A stretch of DNA of 64,000 bases from JAVJRN01 sp040218415 (GTDB lineage Bacteria; Bacteroidota; Bacteroidia; Cytophagales; Cyclobacteriaceae): positions 124,001 to 188,000 of the forward strand of contig JAVJRN010000060.1 of assembly GCA_040218415.1 (NCBI GenBank). The letters run 5' to 3'. The notes below the pieces were generated by a model. It had not been told where the DNA came from. It searched no databases and saw only the letters and a program-made list of their open reading frames with translations. Below are positions 44,004 through 52,552 of the stretch, piece after piece. Position 1 is the stretch's first letter. Each line of letters opens with the position of its first letter. The position numbers and the translations under genes are program-made.

Positions 44004-45571
44004 AGAAGATAGCACTTTACATATTCCTGTTTTCCGTTGGCTTTGTGGCTATTTCGCAGACAAGTTTGTCTTTTTATCATTTGGGCGATGCGACGTTTCA
44101 AAATAGCAACATGAATCCTGCTTTTGTTCCATCAGGCAAAGTCATGTTTGGTCTGCCTGGAATGTCTGGTGTTCATTTGAACTATAATAACAAGCTAAGC
44201 TACAATCAGATCATCACTAAGACAAGCGAAGGAACACAGGAGATAGACACTAAAAAAGCATTGTTTGAGCTACAGCGAAACAATATGTTGAGTGCAACCA
44301 GTTCTATCAGTCTGTTCCATTTGGCCTTTGCCACTAAAACTAGAGGAGCAATTTCGTTTTTTGCAAATGAACGAGTAGAAGGTGACTTCTTATACTCAGA
44401 ACCATTTATGAGATTGGTTTCCAATGGAAATGCTGGCACGCTAGGCGAAGAAATTTCACTGAGCAAAACAAGAGCAATGGCCACCTACTTCAGAGAAATC
44501 GGAGTTGGTTATATGTATCGAAATGATGCTTTGAGAATCAAAATAGGCGGTAGACTCAAATATTTACAAGGCTTTGCGAATATGAGTACTCCGGAAAGAA
44601 TGAAAGCGACGGTGAGTACCGATATTGAGACCTACGCCATTGACGCCAGTCTGGAAAATGCCGTACTGCGATCATCTGGAATGAATATTATCGACGGATC
44701 TTCGGGTAACCTTGGCTCACATCTGATTTCAAATAGGAATAGAGGCGCTGCATTAGACTTAGGTGTTACTTATAACGTGAATGAATTCACCTCCATTGCG
44801 GCTTCCTTGGTAGATGTTGGTTTTATTTCCTGGAAAGAAGACATTGAGAATCGCCGCTTAACAGATACCGTCTTTAATTATACTGGAATAAACCTGATAG
44901 GTGTAGCTGAGCTAGAAGATGAAATCAGAGACTCCCTGATTAATAAGTTTTATGGGAGCAAGAGCTATGAAACCTACTCTACCATATTAGCACCAAAAAT
45001 CTATTTTAGCGCCATACATCACCTCCGCCCTGGAAGAGATTTAATCACCTCCTTTGGTGGCAGGTACATTCAAAATCAGTTTAAAGTGTTGATGGGGGTA
45101 GGTGTTAGGCAGGAGTTTGGTAAGTGGTTTACAGGATCTTTGAACATCACCCGGCTTCCACAACAGTTTATCAATTTGGGCGCAGCAGTAGCCATTAAAG
45201 GAGGGCCTGCTCAATTTTATTTGGCCGCAGATCAAATAGCCTATTGGAACATGGCCGAGTTTAAGTCTTTTGACCTTCGTGTTGGTGTCAATTTTATTTT
45301 TGAGGGAAAAGTAAAAAACGAAAAACCACTCAGTCAAGGTTCTTTGCCTTATTTTGAAAAGTTCGTGAGTAAACAGAAAAAGGGTAAAGGCAAGAGCATG
45401 CCTGAAGCACAAAGTTTCTTAGGTAAAACCAAAAAGGTTAAAGGTTTAGATGGCATTTACAATCTTATTAAAAGACAAAAAAGAAGGCCACTCAATGAAA
45501 TCAACAAAAAACCAAAGGGTGAAAAGAAAGTGCAGGGTGTTCCACTCCCTAGATCGACCAGCAACAATTAA
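44000..45571 (+). CDS. DUF5723-like outer-membrane-associated protein
   Basis: 523 aa. The start is TTG at 44000, because only it supplies the signal peptide (KKIALYIFLFSVGFVAIS); the first internal ATG is beyond residue 35. SFYHLGDATFQNSNMNPAF and the many short amphipathic strands suggest a barrel-like protein of the DUF5723 type, mostly seen in Bacteroidota. The tail from ~465 is strongly basic (Lys/Arg-rich, about 60 residues) and unlike an outer-membrane barrel end. Its TAA shares bases with the radA stop on the other strand (TTAA at 45568-45571). Confidence 0.72.
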   Translation: MKKIALYIFLFSVGFVAISQTSLSFYHLGDATFQNSNMNPAFVPSGKVMFGLPGMSGVHLNYNNKLSYNQIITKTSEGTQEIDTKKALFELQRNNMLSATSSISLFHLAFATKTRGAISFFANERVEGDFLYSEPFMRLVSNGNAGTLGEEISLSKTRAMATYFREIGVGYMYRNDALRIKIGGRLKYLQGFANMSTPERMKATVSTDIETYAIDASLENAVLRSSGMNIIDGSSGNLGSHLISNRNRGAALDLGVTYNVNEFTSIAASLVDVGFISWKEDIENRRLTDTVFNYTGINLIGVAELEDEIRDSLINKFYGSKSYETYSTILAPKIYFSAIHHLRPGRDLITSFGGRYIQNQFKVLMGVGVRQEFGKWFTGSLNITRLPQQFINLGAAVAIKGGPAQFYLAADQIAYWNMAEFKSFDLRVGVNFIFEGKVKNEKPLSQGSLPYFEKFVSKQKKGKGKSMPEAQSFLGKTKKVKGLDGIYNLIKRQKRRPLNEINKKPKGEKKVQGVPLPRSTSNN

Positions 45572-46935
45572 CGAAAAATATCCTCAAAGGCATCTGTTAG
45601 TTTTCCAAAGCTTTTTATTTCTATCGGCAAGTTCTTGATGTTAAGTCCTTTGATGTTGTGCTTCGATACATATATTTTCTTAAAACCGAGTTTTGCAGCT
45701 TCATTGATACGCATTTCCACCCTATTCACCGCTCTCAACTCACCGCCCAAACCTACTTCAGCACTTAAACATATTTCCTCTGCTACAGGTATATCTTCAA
45801 AAGAGGAAAAGATAGAGGCACAAATCGCCATATCAAGTGCCGGGTCATTCACCTTTATGCCGCCAGCGATATTAAGAAAAACATCCTGTGTACCTAACCG
45901 TATGCCCACGCGCTTTTCTAAAACGGCAATGAGCATGTTTAACCGTTTGGAATCAAAACCTGTGGTACTTCTTTGAGGTGTGCCATAAGTGGCCGGACTT
46001 ACCAACGATTGTACCTCAATGAGCAATGACCGATTTCCTTCCAAAGTACCACCAATCGCCACGCCGCTTAGAAATGCATCTCTTGGAGAAATCAACACTT
46101 CCGATGGGTTGGTGACTTCACGCAGGCCAGATTCGCGCATTTCATAGATGCCAATTTCCGATGTGGAGCCAAATCTATTTTTAGAAGTACGGAGAATTCT
46201 ATAAGATAAATGTCGGTCACCTTCAAATTGTAATACAGTATCGACCATGTGTTCCAAGACTTTTGGTCCCGCAATTGAACCCTCCTTGTTGACATGACCT
46301 ATAAGCATTACCGGTACGCCCGTCTGTTTGGCATATTTCATGAGCTTGCCTGTACATTCCCGCACTTGCGAAATAGAGCCAACCGAGGACTCTACTTCAT
46401 CCAGAAATAAAGTCTGAATCGAGTCAATGATTAAGATATCAGGTTTTAGCTGATTGCTGTGGTTAAGTATGTCTTTAAGTGATGTCTCCGCTAACAGGTA
46501 ACAATTTTCCGACTTGATACCGATTCGTTCTGCGCGCATCCGAATTTGCTCAGGGCTCTCCTCCCCCGAAACATAAAGCGTTTTCAACTCCTTAAACCCT
46601 ATGGCCATTTGAAGAAGTAGGGTTGATTTTCCTATGCCTGGCTCACCACCAACCAGTATCAAAGAGCCCGGTACTATGCCGCCACCAAGCGTACGGTTCA
46701 TTTCTTGTGACCGAGTGTTTATTCTCCGTTTTTCATCGTAGGAAACATCTTGGATCGGTTGTGGCGTGTTTCTTTTGAGGTCTGAAGTCCATATCTCTTC
46801 TTGGTTTTTGCCCGGTTTGGAGACTATTTCTTCTACATAAGTATTCCATTCTTCGCATGAAGGACATTTTCCAATCCATTTTGGAGAATTGGCGCCACAA
46901 TTTTGACAAAAAAAAGTTGTCTTCGATTTCGCCAT
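45568..46935 (-). CDS. radA: DNA repair protein RadA
   Basis: 455 aa. N-terminal zinc finger Cys10-x2-Cys13 and Cys24-x2-Cys27; Walker A GGEPGIGKS (96-104); the RadA-specific KNRFG motif in RTSKNRFGSTSE; Lon-protease-like C-terminal domain with GGxxxNDPALDMAI. It is a RecA-like DnaB-type helicase for branch migration in recombination. Three bases separate it from the upstream pheA gene, so the two are probably cotranscribed. Convergent with the DUF5723-like gene with 4 bp overlap and no terminator space. Confidence 0.96.
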   Translation of the reverse strand: MAKSKTTFFCQNCGANSPKWIGKCPSCEEWNTYVEEIVSKPGKNQEEIWTSDLKRNTPQPIQDVSYDEKRRINTRSQEMNRTLGGGIVPGSLILVGGEPGIGKSTLLLQMAIGFKELKTLYVSGEESPEQIRMRAERIGIKSENCYLLAETSLKDILNHSNQLKPDILIIDSIQTLFLDEVESSVGSISQVRECTGKLMKYAKQTGVPVMLIGHVNKEGSIAGPKVLEHMVDTVLQFEGDRHLSYRILRTSKNRFGSTSEIGIYEMRESGLREVTNPSEVLISPRDAFLSGVAIGGTLEGNRSLLIEVQSLVSPATYGTPQRSTTGFDSKRLNMLIAVLEKRVGIRLGTQDVFLNIAGGIKVNDPALDMAICASIFSSFEDIPVAEEICLSAEVGLGGELRAVNRVEMRINEAAKLGFKKIYVSKHNIKGLNIKNLPIEIKSFGKLTDAFEDIFR

Positions 46936-46938
46936 TTT

Positions 46939-48000
46939 TTAGCAAATCTGAACGTAGCTACCCAACCAAGTCAAGTTATCGCGATATGGTTTGATCGTAT
47001 TTTGAATAACAGGATCATTAAAGTGACCTTCAAACTCTACAAAAAATACATATTTAAATGTAGAGCCTTCTTTGGCTGGCCTGCTTTCTACCTTACATAG
47101 GTTTATTCCCGCATTTTGAAATTGCTGTAAAAACCTCACCAAAGCACCCGGCTCATCGGGCAGTGTGGCAATAACAGAAGTTTTGTCTTCTCCACTGATT
47201 TGATTGACGAAGTTTTCGCTAATGATCAAAAATCGGGTTTGATTGTCTGCCGAATCCTGGATATTGTTGTAAAGGATTGGGAGCTTATATTGCCTTGCTG
47301 CTATAGGAGCACATATCGCTGCAGCGTTTTCTTCTTCCAAAGCTATTTGGCAAGCGCGACTTGTAGAACTCACTGGAACGAATTTTACTTCATGCTTAAA
47401 ATAGTCATCCAGAAAGTTTTTACACTGCCGGAAAGCTATGTCTCGCGAATAGACCGTTTTGATTTTATCCAAATTCTCCTCCTTCGAAGCAAAGGCAAAG
47501 TGAATAGGTAATACTACCTCCGCCGCTATATTTAGCTTATGTTTAGCTAAAAAGTCGATGGTTTCCTGTACGGTTCCTTCTTGATTATTTTCGATTGGCA
47601 CTACGCCAAATCGAGCACGAGAAGTTTTTACCGCTTCAAATACAGAAGAGATAGAATCAAGTGGTATGTAATCACTCATTGCACCATATCTGCTTTCGGC
47701 AGCTTGGTGCGTAAAACTCCCTTCTGGTCCCAGATAGGCTACTCGCTCAGGCAATTCGTAATTTCTGCTCACGGCAAATATCTCAAAAAAGATAGCCTCG
47801 ATGGCTCCCCTATTTAATATGCCATTGCTGTTGGTAAAAAGTCGGTCTACGATGGCTTTTTCCCGTTCGGGCCTATATATGGCAGACTTATCGCTGAGTT
47901 TCAATGCACCCACTTTTTTCACCACTTGCATTCTGCGATTTAGCAGATTTACAAGCTCATCATCGAGCTTGTCTATTTCCTTTCTGTACTCTTCAAGCAT
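46939..48000 (-). CDS. pheA: Bifunctional chorismate mutase / prephenate dehydratase
   Basis: 353 aa. Chorismate mutase type II helices at 1-85 (RKEIDKLDDELVNLLNRRM), dehydratase from ~87 (VAYLGPEGSFTHQAA, GVVPIENNQEGTV, DNQTRFLIIS), then an ACT domain with LPDEPGALVRFL and ESRP, the phenylalanine-binding motif for feedback inhibition. It converts chorismate to phenylpyruvate. The promoter is likely TAACTTTA with TTG 21 nt upstream, divergent from that of glyA. Confidence 0.95.
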   Translation of the reverse strand: MLEEYRKEIDKLDDELVNLLNRRMQVVKKVGALKLSDKSAIYRPEREKAIVDRLFTNSNGILNRGAIEAIFFEIFAVSRNYELPERVAYLGPEGSFTHQAAESRYGAMSDYIPLDSISSVFEAVKTSRARFGVVPIENNQEGTVQETIDFLAKHKLNIAAEVVLPIHFAFASKEENLDKIKTVYSRDIAFRQCKNFLDDYFKHEVKFVPVSSTSRACQIALEEENAAAICAPIAARQYKLPILYNNIQDSADNQTRFLIISENFVNQISGEDKTSVIATLPDEPGALVRFLQQFQNAGINLCKVESRPAKEGSTFKYVFFVEFEGHFNDPVIQNTIKPYRDNLTWLGSYVQIC

Positions 48001-48019
48001 TCCTTTAGGCTTTAAAAAT

Positions 48020-48051
48020 TAAAGTTACCATAATAACCGCTTAAGGCTCAA
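48020..48051 (-). promoter_or_regulatory. Candidate promoter of pheA-radA
   Basis: Minus strand: TTG (48049-48051), 21-nt spacer, TAACTTTA (48020-48027), a 5/6 match to the -7 consensus. Confidence 0.35.
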
Positions 48052-48058
48052 CTGTCGA

Positions 48059-48089
48059 TTGGTAAAGTGTTGCCATTGGACTAATTTTG
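48059..48089 (+). promoter_or_regulatory. Promoter of glyA
   Basis: TTG (48059-48061), 20-nt spacer, TAATTTTG (48082-48089), an exact TAnnTTTG match. Transcription from here would begin near 48096, which excludes the longer reading frame that opens at 48059 and supports the ATG at 48122. Confidence 0.6.
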
Positions 48090-48121
48090 CCGCTCTATTG
48101 AAAACCTCAAAACAAAGCACA

Positions 48122-49393
48122 ATGGCTAAAGATCAACAAATATTCGATCTCATAAATAAAGAAAAAAAGCGTCAGGAAGAAGGCATTGAGCTTATTGCTT
48201 CGGAAAACTTCACTTCGCCGCAAGTGATGGAGGCCGCCGGCAGTGTTTTGACCAATAAATACGCTGAAGGACTTCCTGGTAAAAGGTATTATGGTGGTTG
48301 CGAGGTAGTAGATGAGATTGAAACTATTGCTATCGAAAGAGCAAAAGAACTCTTTGGTGCAAGCTGGGCGAACGTACAGCCACATTCTGGAGCCCAAGCC
48401 AACGCGGCAGTTATGCTGGCATTATTAAATCCCGGAGATAAAATTTTGGGTTTCGACCTGTCGCATGGAGGTCATCTTACCCACGGTTCTTCTGTTAACT
48501 ATTCGGGAAAAATATATTCTCCATCCTTTTATGGCGTAGAACAAGAAACAGGAGTTATCGACTATGATAAAGTAGAAGCAACAGCCTTGAAGGAAAAGCC
48601 AAAAATGTTGATCTGTGGTGCTTCTGCTTATAGCAGAGATTGGGACTATGAAAGATTGAGAGACATTGCCGAGCAAGTAGGTGCGGTACTTTTGGCCGAT
48701 ATTTCCCACCCATCAGGGTTAATTGCAAGAGGATTATTGAATGATCCTTTGGATTATTGTCACATCGTAACGACCACAACCCACAAAACCTTGAGAGGAC
48801 CAAGGGGAGGTTTGATTATGGTGAGAGAAGATGGCGAGAATCCTTTTGGCATAAAAACGGCAAAAGGAACTGTAAGAAAAATGAGTTCATTGCTTGATTC
48901 GGGTGTTTTTCCAGGCACACAAGGTGGTCCTTTAGAACATATTATTGCCGCAAAAGCCATTGCCTTTGGCGAAGCGCTTAGCGACGAATACATGAGCTAC
49001 ATTATGCAAGTGCAAAAAAATGCCCAAGTAATGGCCGCAGCATTTGTGGATAAAGGGTACAAGATTATTTCAGGAGGAACTGACAACCATTTGATGCTTT
49101 TAGATCTTCGATCTAAAGGATTGACAGGAAGAGATGCTGAAGACTCTTTGATAAAAGCAGACATCACCATCAACAAAAACATGGTTCCTTTCGATACTGA
49201 GTCTCCATTTGTGACATCAGGCATGCGCGTGGGTACTGCTGCTATTACTACAAGAGGCATGATGGAAAGTGACATGGCCAGAATTGTAGATTTGATTGAT
49301 GATGCGCTGAGCAACTTCCAAAACGACACAAAACTGGCGGAAATCAAAGAAGAAGTAAACAAATGGATGACAAGCTTCCCGCTCTATAAATAA
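48122..49393 (+). CDS. glyA: Serine hydroxymethyltransferase
   Basis: 423 aa. IELIASENFTSPQ near the N-terminus, GSxxN-type contacts, and the PLP Lys222 in TTTTHKTLRGPRGG. It interconverts serine and glycine with tetrahydrofolate one-carbon transfer. I chose ATG 48122 (MAKDQQIF) over the TTG at 48059: the extra 21 residues do not fit the family and lie upstream of the predicted transcription start. tatC begins 1 nt after its stop, so glyA-tatC-rpiB form an operon. Confidence 0.97.
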   Translation: MAKDQQIFDLINKEKKRQEEGIELIASENFTSPQVMEAAGSVLTNKYAEGLPGKRYYGGCEVVDEIETIAIERAKELFGASWANVQPHSGAQANAAVMLALLNPGDKILGFDLSHGGHLTHGSSVNYSGKIYSPSFYGVEQETGVIDYDKVEATALKEKPKMLICGASAYSRDWDYERLRDIAEQVGAVLLADISHPSGLIARGLLNDPLDYCHIVTTTTHKTLRGPRGGLIMVREDGENPFGIKTAKGTVRKMSSLLDSGVFPGTQGGPLEHIIAAKAIAFGEALSDEYMSYIMQVQKNAQVMAAAFVDKGYKIISGGTDNHLMLLDLRSKGLTGRDAEDSLIKADITINKNMVPFDTESPFVTSGMRVGTAAITTRGMMESDMARIVDLIDDALSNFQNDTKLAEIKEEVNKWMTSFPLYK

Positions 49394-49394
49394 T

Positions 49395-50234
49395 ATGCCG
49401 CTAGATCAAATCGAGGAAGAATCGGAAATGGGGTTTTTGGACCACCTGGAAGAACTCAGGTGGCATCTTATCCGTTCTTTTATCGCGATTTTTGTATTTG
49501 CAATTGGTGCGTTTGCCACAAAAACATTGGTTTTTCATACTATTTTGCTGGGCCCATCAAGAGTAGATTTCTGGACTTACGAGAAGCTTTGCCAATTGTC
49601 AGAAATGCTAAACTCTCCTGCCTTGTGTATTGATAAGCTTCCCTTTATCATTCAGAGCAGACAGATGACTGGTCAGTTTGCTATGCATGTGACCTCATCT
49701 TTCGTTATCGGGATCATTTGTGCTTTTCCTTACGCTTTCTGGGAGATCTGGAGATTTATCAAACCCGGTTTGTATCCCAAAGAAAGAAAGGCTGCTCGCG
49801 GAGCTACGTTTTATGTGAGCCTGCTTTTTATGATGGGTGTAGCCTTTGGTTATTTTATTGTTACGCCTATTTCTATCAACTTTTTGGCCAATTACCAGAT
49901 CGATCCCTCTATCTTAAATGAGTTTGATATCGTGTCTTATATTTCCACTGTCATCACACTCATACTTGCTTGTGGAATCCTATTTCAGTTGCCAATAGTT
50001 GTTTATTTCTTAACCAAAGCAGGCTTGGTCACACCCGAGTTGATGCGGGCATATCAGAAACATGCCATTATTGCTATATTGGTTTTGGGCGCCATGCTTA
50101 CACCTCCCGACCCATTTAGTCAAATCCTGATTGCGATTCCTTTATTGGGGCTTTATCAGATCAGTATATTTATATCACAAAGAGTAGTTAAACGCGAGTT
50201 AAAACAAGATCAAATAATTAAATCAGATGGCTAA
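49395..50234 (+). CDS. tatC: Sec-independent protein translocase TatC
   Basis: 279 aa, six membrane helices. MGFLDHLEELRWHLIRS is the conserved N-terminus; FWEIWRFIKPGLYPKERK follows helix two/three, and LTPPDPFSQ is the C-terminal family motif. It is the twin-arginine signal receptor of the Tat translocase. No tatA is in the window. Overlaps rpiB by 8 nt. Confidence 0.96.
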   Translation: MPLDQIEEESEMGFLDHLEELRWHLIRSFIAIFVFAIGAFATKTLVFHTILLGPSRVDFWTYEKLCQLSEMLNSPALCIDKLPFIIQSRQMTGQFAMHVTSSFVIGIICAFPYAFWEIWRFIKPGLYPKERKAARGATFYVSLLFMMGVAFGYFIVTPISINFLANYQIDPSILNEFDIVSYISTVITLILACGILFQLPIVVYFLTKAGLVTPELMRAYQKHAIIAILVLGAMLTPPDPFSQILIAIPLLGLYQISIFISQRVVKRELKQDQIIKSDG

Positions 50235-50661
50235 AGTTATTGGAGTAGGTGGCGATCATGCCGGTTATCGTTATAAGGAAAAGATTAAGGCACATTTGGA
50301 ATCGGAAGGTTATGAGGTAAAGGATTTTGGTCCATTTACGGCTGATTCTACAGATTACCCTGATTTCGTTCACCCATTGTCAACGTCTGTTGAAAATGGA
50401 GAGTGCACATTCGGAATATTAGTATGTGGTACCGGAAATGGTGTAGCTATCACCGCAAACAAACATCAAGGAATTAGAGCGTCACTTTGCTGGGATCGTG
50501 ATTTGGCAGCTTTATCAAGACAACATAACAACGCGAATGTGCTGTGCCTTGCTGAAAGATTTATCGGTTATGAATTGGCCGAGAGCATGGTTGATATCTT
50601 TATAAATACAGACTTTGAAGGAGGCAGACACCAACGGCGGGTTGATAAGATCAGTTGCTGA
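50227..50661 (+). CDS. rpiB: Ribose 5-phosphate isomerase B
   Basis: 144 aa. GGDHAGYRYKE (8-18) with Asp10/His11, active-site Cys67 in VCGTGNGVAITANK, and DFEGGRHQRRVDKI at the end are RpiB/LacAB hallmarks. It interconverts ribose- and ribulose-5-phosphate in the pentose phosphate pathway. It starts inside the tatC end (8-nt overlap) and its end overlaps the convergent membrane protein gene by 11 nt. Confidence 0.95.
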   Translation: MAKVIGVGGDHAGYRYKEKIKAHLESEGYEVKDFGPFTADSTDYPDFVHPLSTSVENGECTFGILVCGTGNGVAITANKHQGIRASLCWDRDLAALSRQHNNANVLCLAERFIGYELAESMVDIFINTDFEGGRHQRRVDKISC

Positions 50662-52024
50662 TCTTCACATAGTCTCCAAAACTATTTTTACGATAATTGT
50701 CGCGGAAGTAAGGAAACCGTTCATTGATCTTAGGCATTGCCTTTAGCTGGTCAATGATCACCTCAGGGTCAGATTTCTCTAGCACCAAAAATAAATCGGC
50801 AGCCTTTTCATAATAATCTAGGTCATTAAGTCGATCAATAGAGATGCGCTCATCGATAAATGGGGAAGCCATATAGTTTTCCTCGTAAACCGATAAATCC
50901 GTTCCAATAACCATGACTCGCTTATCAATATACTCACTGGGGTTTTCTGAAAGTATCAAATTGTTTTCTTCCATTACTCGAAGGAAAACATAAGGATATA
51001 TCACAAGCGAAACAATGATAATATTGGGAACCAATAATTTGACCCAAGGCTTTTTTACGTTGAGTAAATAGTGGGTAAGTAAAAATGCAATGGTTGGCAC
51101 AAACAAGATCAGCGTGGTGCTAGAAAGGTTATTTGACAACAACACACAACAGGAAGCGCCTAAAGTGAAGAGCAACATTACCTGTATTGTTTTTTGCTGA
51201 AAATTGGTAAACCTATTGGCGAATAATCCAGCAAGACCGAATAAAAATGCAAAAGCTAATCCACCAGAGGCAATGAAAAACTGGATATAGTTCAAGTAAA
51301 ATATTTTAGGTCTAAAAACATCAAACACCGTTGAAAAGAAGGCATCAGAGGCATCAAACCAAAAGAAATATGCCCAGTTTACTAGAAAAACCACAGTAAA
51401 CCCATAAACATAAAGGAGTACTCTCCTCGCAACTGCCGACGAAAATCCAATGAATGAAAAGAGCAGTACAAGAAAAAAGACTGCCGACGGAGGAAAGAAA
51501 AATGTGGCAACACCGACATAAATTCCACTGTAGAGGAAAAGCTCATCCGTGACAATATTGTCTATCCTCCTAAAAATTTGATTGATAGCCAGTAATAAGA
51601 AAGTGGTACACATCAGCTCTGGAGATAACGACCAAAAATCGGTAACACCACAAGCCAGAATCATGTATAAAAATGCAGGCACAAAGGTGTTTTCCTCAAA
51701 CGCCTTATTACGCAACAAGGTGGCGTTGAATATCCATGCCTGAATCGTAATGAGTAAACTTGAAAGTACCACGTGAGTCCACCGAGAAGCACCGAAAATA
51801 TAATCTACCCACTTATACACTAAGGCTGAGAGTGGAGCGGTGTAGTCAAAGGCTTCTGAATACATCGTAAAACCATCGCCAAGTCTCTCGCCAAGTGCAA
51901 GCCACTTCATTAACGGTGCAGACAATGGCATACCGATAAAGACCCAAGTAATTCTAATCAGTACAAGGATTAGAAAAACAAGCAGAATTCTATAAGGATC
52001 GTTAATTCGAAAAAGTTTGAGCAA
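50651..52024 (-). CDS. Polytopic membrane protein of unknown function
   Basis: 457 aa, about 10-12 predicted helices over residues ~10-360, then a soluble ~90-residue C-terminal domain (KRVMVIGTDLSVYEENY to YVKISN). The early loop GDGFTMYSEAFDYTAPLSALVYKW resembles the first periplasmic loop of GT-C-like or DUF6427-like Bacteroidota proteins. No diagnostic catalytic residue can be assigned. Divergent from rbfA with a 144-bp spacer; its end overlaps rpiB by 11 nt. Confidence 0.7.
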   Translation of the reverse strand: MLKLFRINDPYRILLVFLILVLIRITWVFIGMPLSAPLMKWLALGERLGDGFTMYSEAFDYTAPLSALVYKWVDYIFGASRWTHVVLSSLLITIQAWIFNATLLRNKAFEENTFVPAFLYMILACGVTDFWSLSPELMCTTFLLLAINQIFRRIDNIVTDELFLYSGIYVGVATFFFPPSAVFFLVLLFSFIGFSSAVARRVLLYVYGFTVVFLVNWAYFFWFDASDAFFSTVFDVFRPKIFYLNYIQFFIASGGLAFAFLFGLAGLFANRFTNFQQKTIQVMLLFTLGASCCVLLSNNLSSTTLILFVPTIAFLLTHYLLNVKKPWVKLLVPNIIIVSLVIYPYVFLRVMEENNLILSENPSEYIDKRVMVIGTDLSVYEENYMASPFIDERISIDRLNDLDYYEKAADLFLVLEKSDPEVIIDQLKAMPKINERFPYFRDNYRKNSFGDYVKISN

Positions 52025-52125
52025 TGTGTTTTGTTTTCAACTTTGAAATTCAACTCGAAATTAATCATTAGTGATGCAGCGCCGGATTTTTTATTCAAAA
52101 AGTTCAGAATCATTGTAATTAACAA

Positions 52126-52139
52126 GCGCGAAATCGCGC
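52126..52139. promoter_or_regulatory. GC-rich hairpin between divergent genes
   Basis: GCGCG-AAAT-CGCGC in an otherwise AT-rich spacer, 29 bp before rbfA. It might be a leader hairpin or operator. No U-tract follows on either strand. Confidence 0.4.
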
Positions 52140-52168
52140 ATTTGAAATAATTACAAGATATTTGCAAC

Positions 52169-52552
52169 ATGATGGAGAGTAAAAGGCAGCAGAAGTATTC
52201 TAGACAAATACTAAAGGATTTGGGAGAAGTTTTTCAAAAAGACCCTCGTCATTATTTCGGCACCAGTTTGGTCACGCTTACAGGAACCGAAGTTTCGCCT
52301 GACCTGAGTTTTGTAAAATGCTATTTCAGCGTTTTGCCTGAGACCAATGCTGACGAAGTACTCTTTAATCTCAATGAAAAGAAAAGCGAGATAAGAAAAC
52401 ATCTGGGCAATATCATTGGCAAAAGAGTCCGAATCGTTCCGGCCTTAGCTTTCTTTTTAGACAATACTGAAGTAGAGGCATCCAAACTAGACAAGCTGAT
52501 CGATAGTCTGGACATTCCTCCTGCTCCAGAAGATGATTCCGAAGAAGATTGA
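52169..52552 (+). CDS. rbfA: Ribosome-binding factor A
   Basis: 127 aa, usual length. QQKYSRQILKDLGEVFQKD, then LVTLTGTEVSPDLSFVKCYFSV and RIVPALAFFLDNT with an acidic tail are RbfA landmarks. It assists late 30S maturation at the 16S rRNA 5' helix. Two adjacent ATG codons; the first is kept. Its TGA overlaps the TTG start of the following permease gene (TTGA), a common Bacteroidota neighbour pair. Confidence 0.92.
   Translation: MMESKRQQKYSRQILKDLGEVFQKDPRHYFGTSLVTLTGTEVSPDLSFVKCYFSVLPETNADEVLFNLNEKKSEIRKHLGNIIGKRVRIVPALAFFLDNTEVEASKLDKLIDSLDIPPAPEDDSEED

Noticed and set aside
48059..48121. Longer serine hydroxymethyltransferase frame starting with TTG at 48059
   Set aside because: The extra 21 residues do not fit the family and would start before the predicted transcription start; ATG 48122 is better.
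51970..52170. 66-codon minus-strand frame over the start of the membrane protein gene
   Set aside because: Overlaps the start of the larger, membrane-typical gene in another frame; no signal peptide or homology evident.
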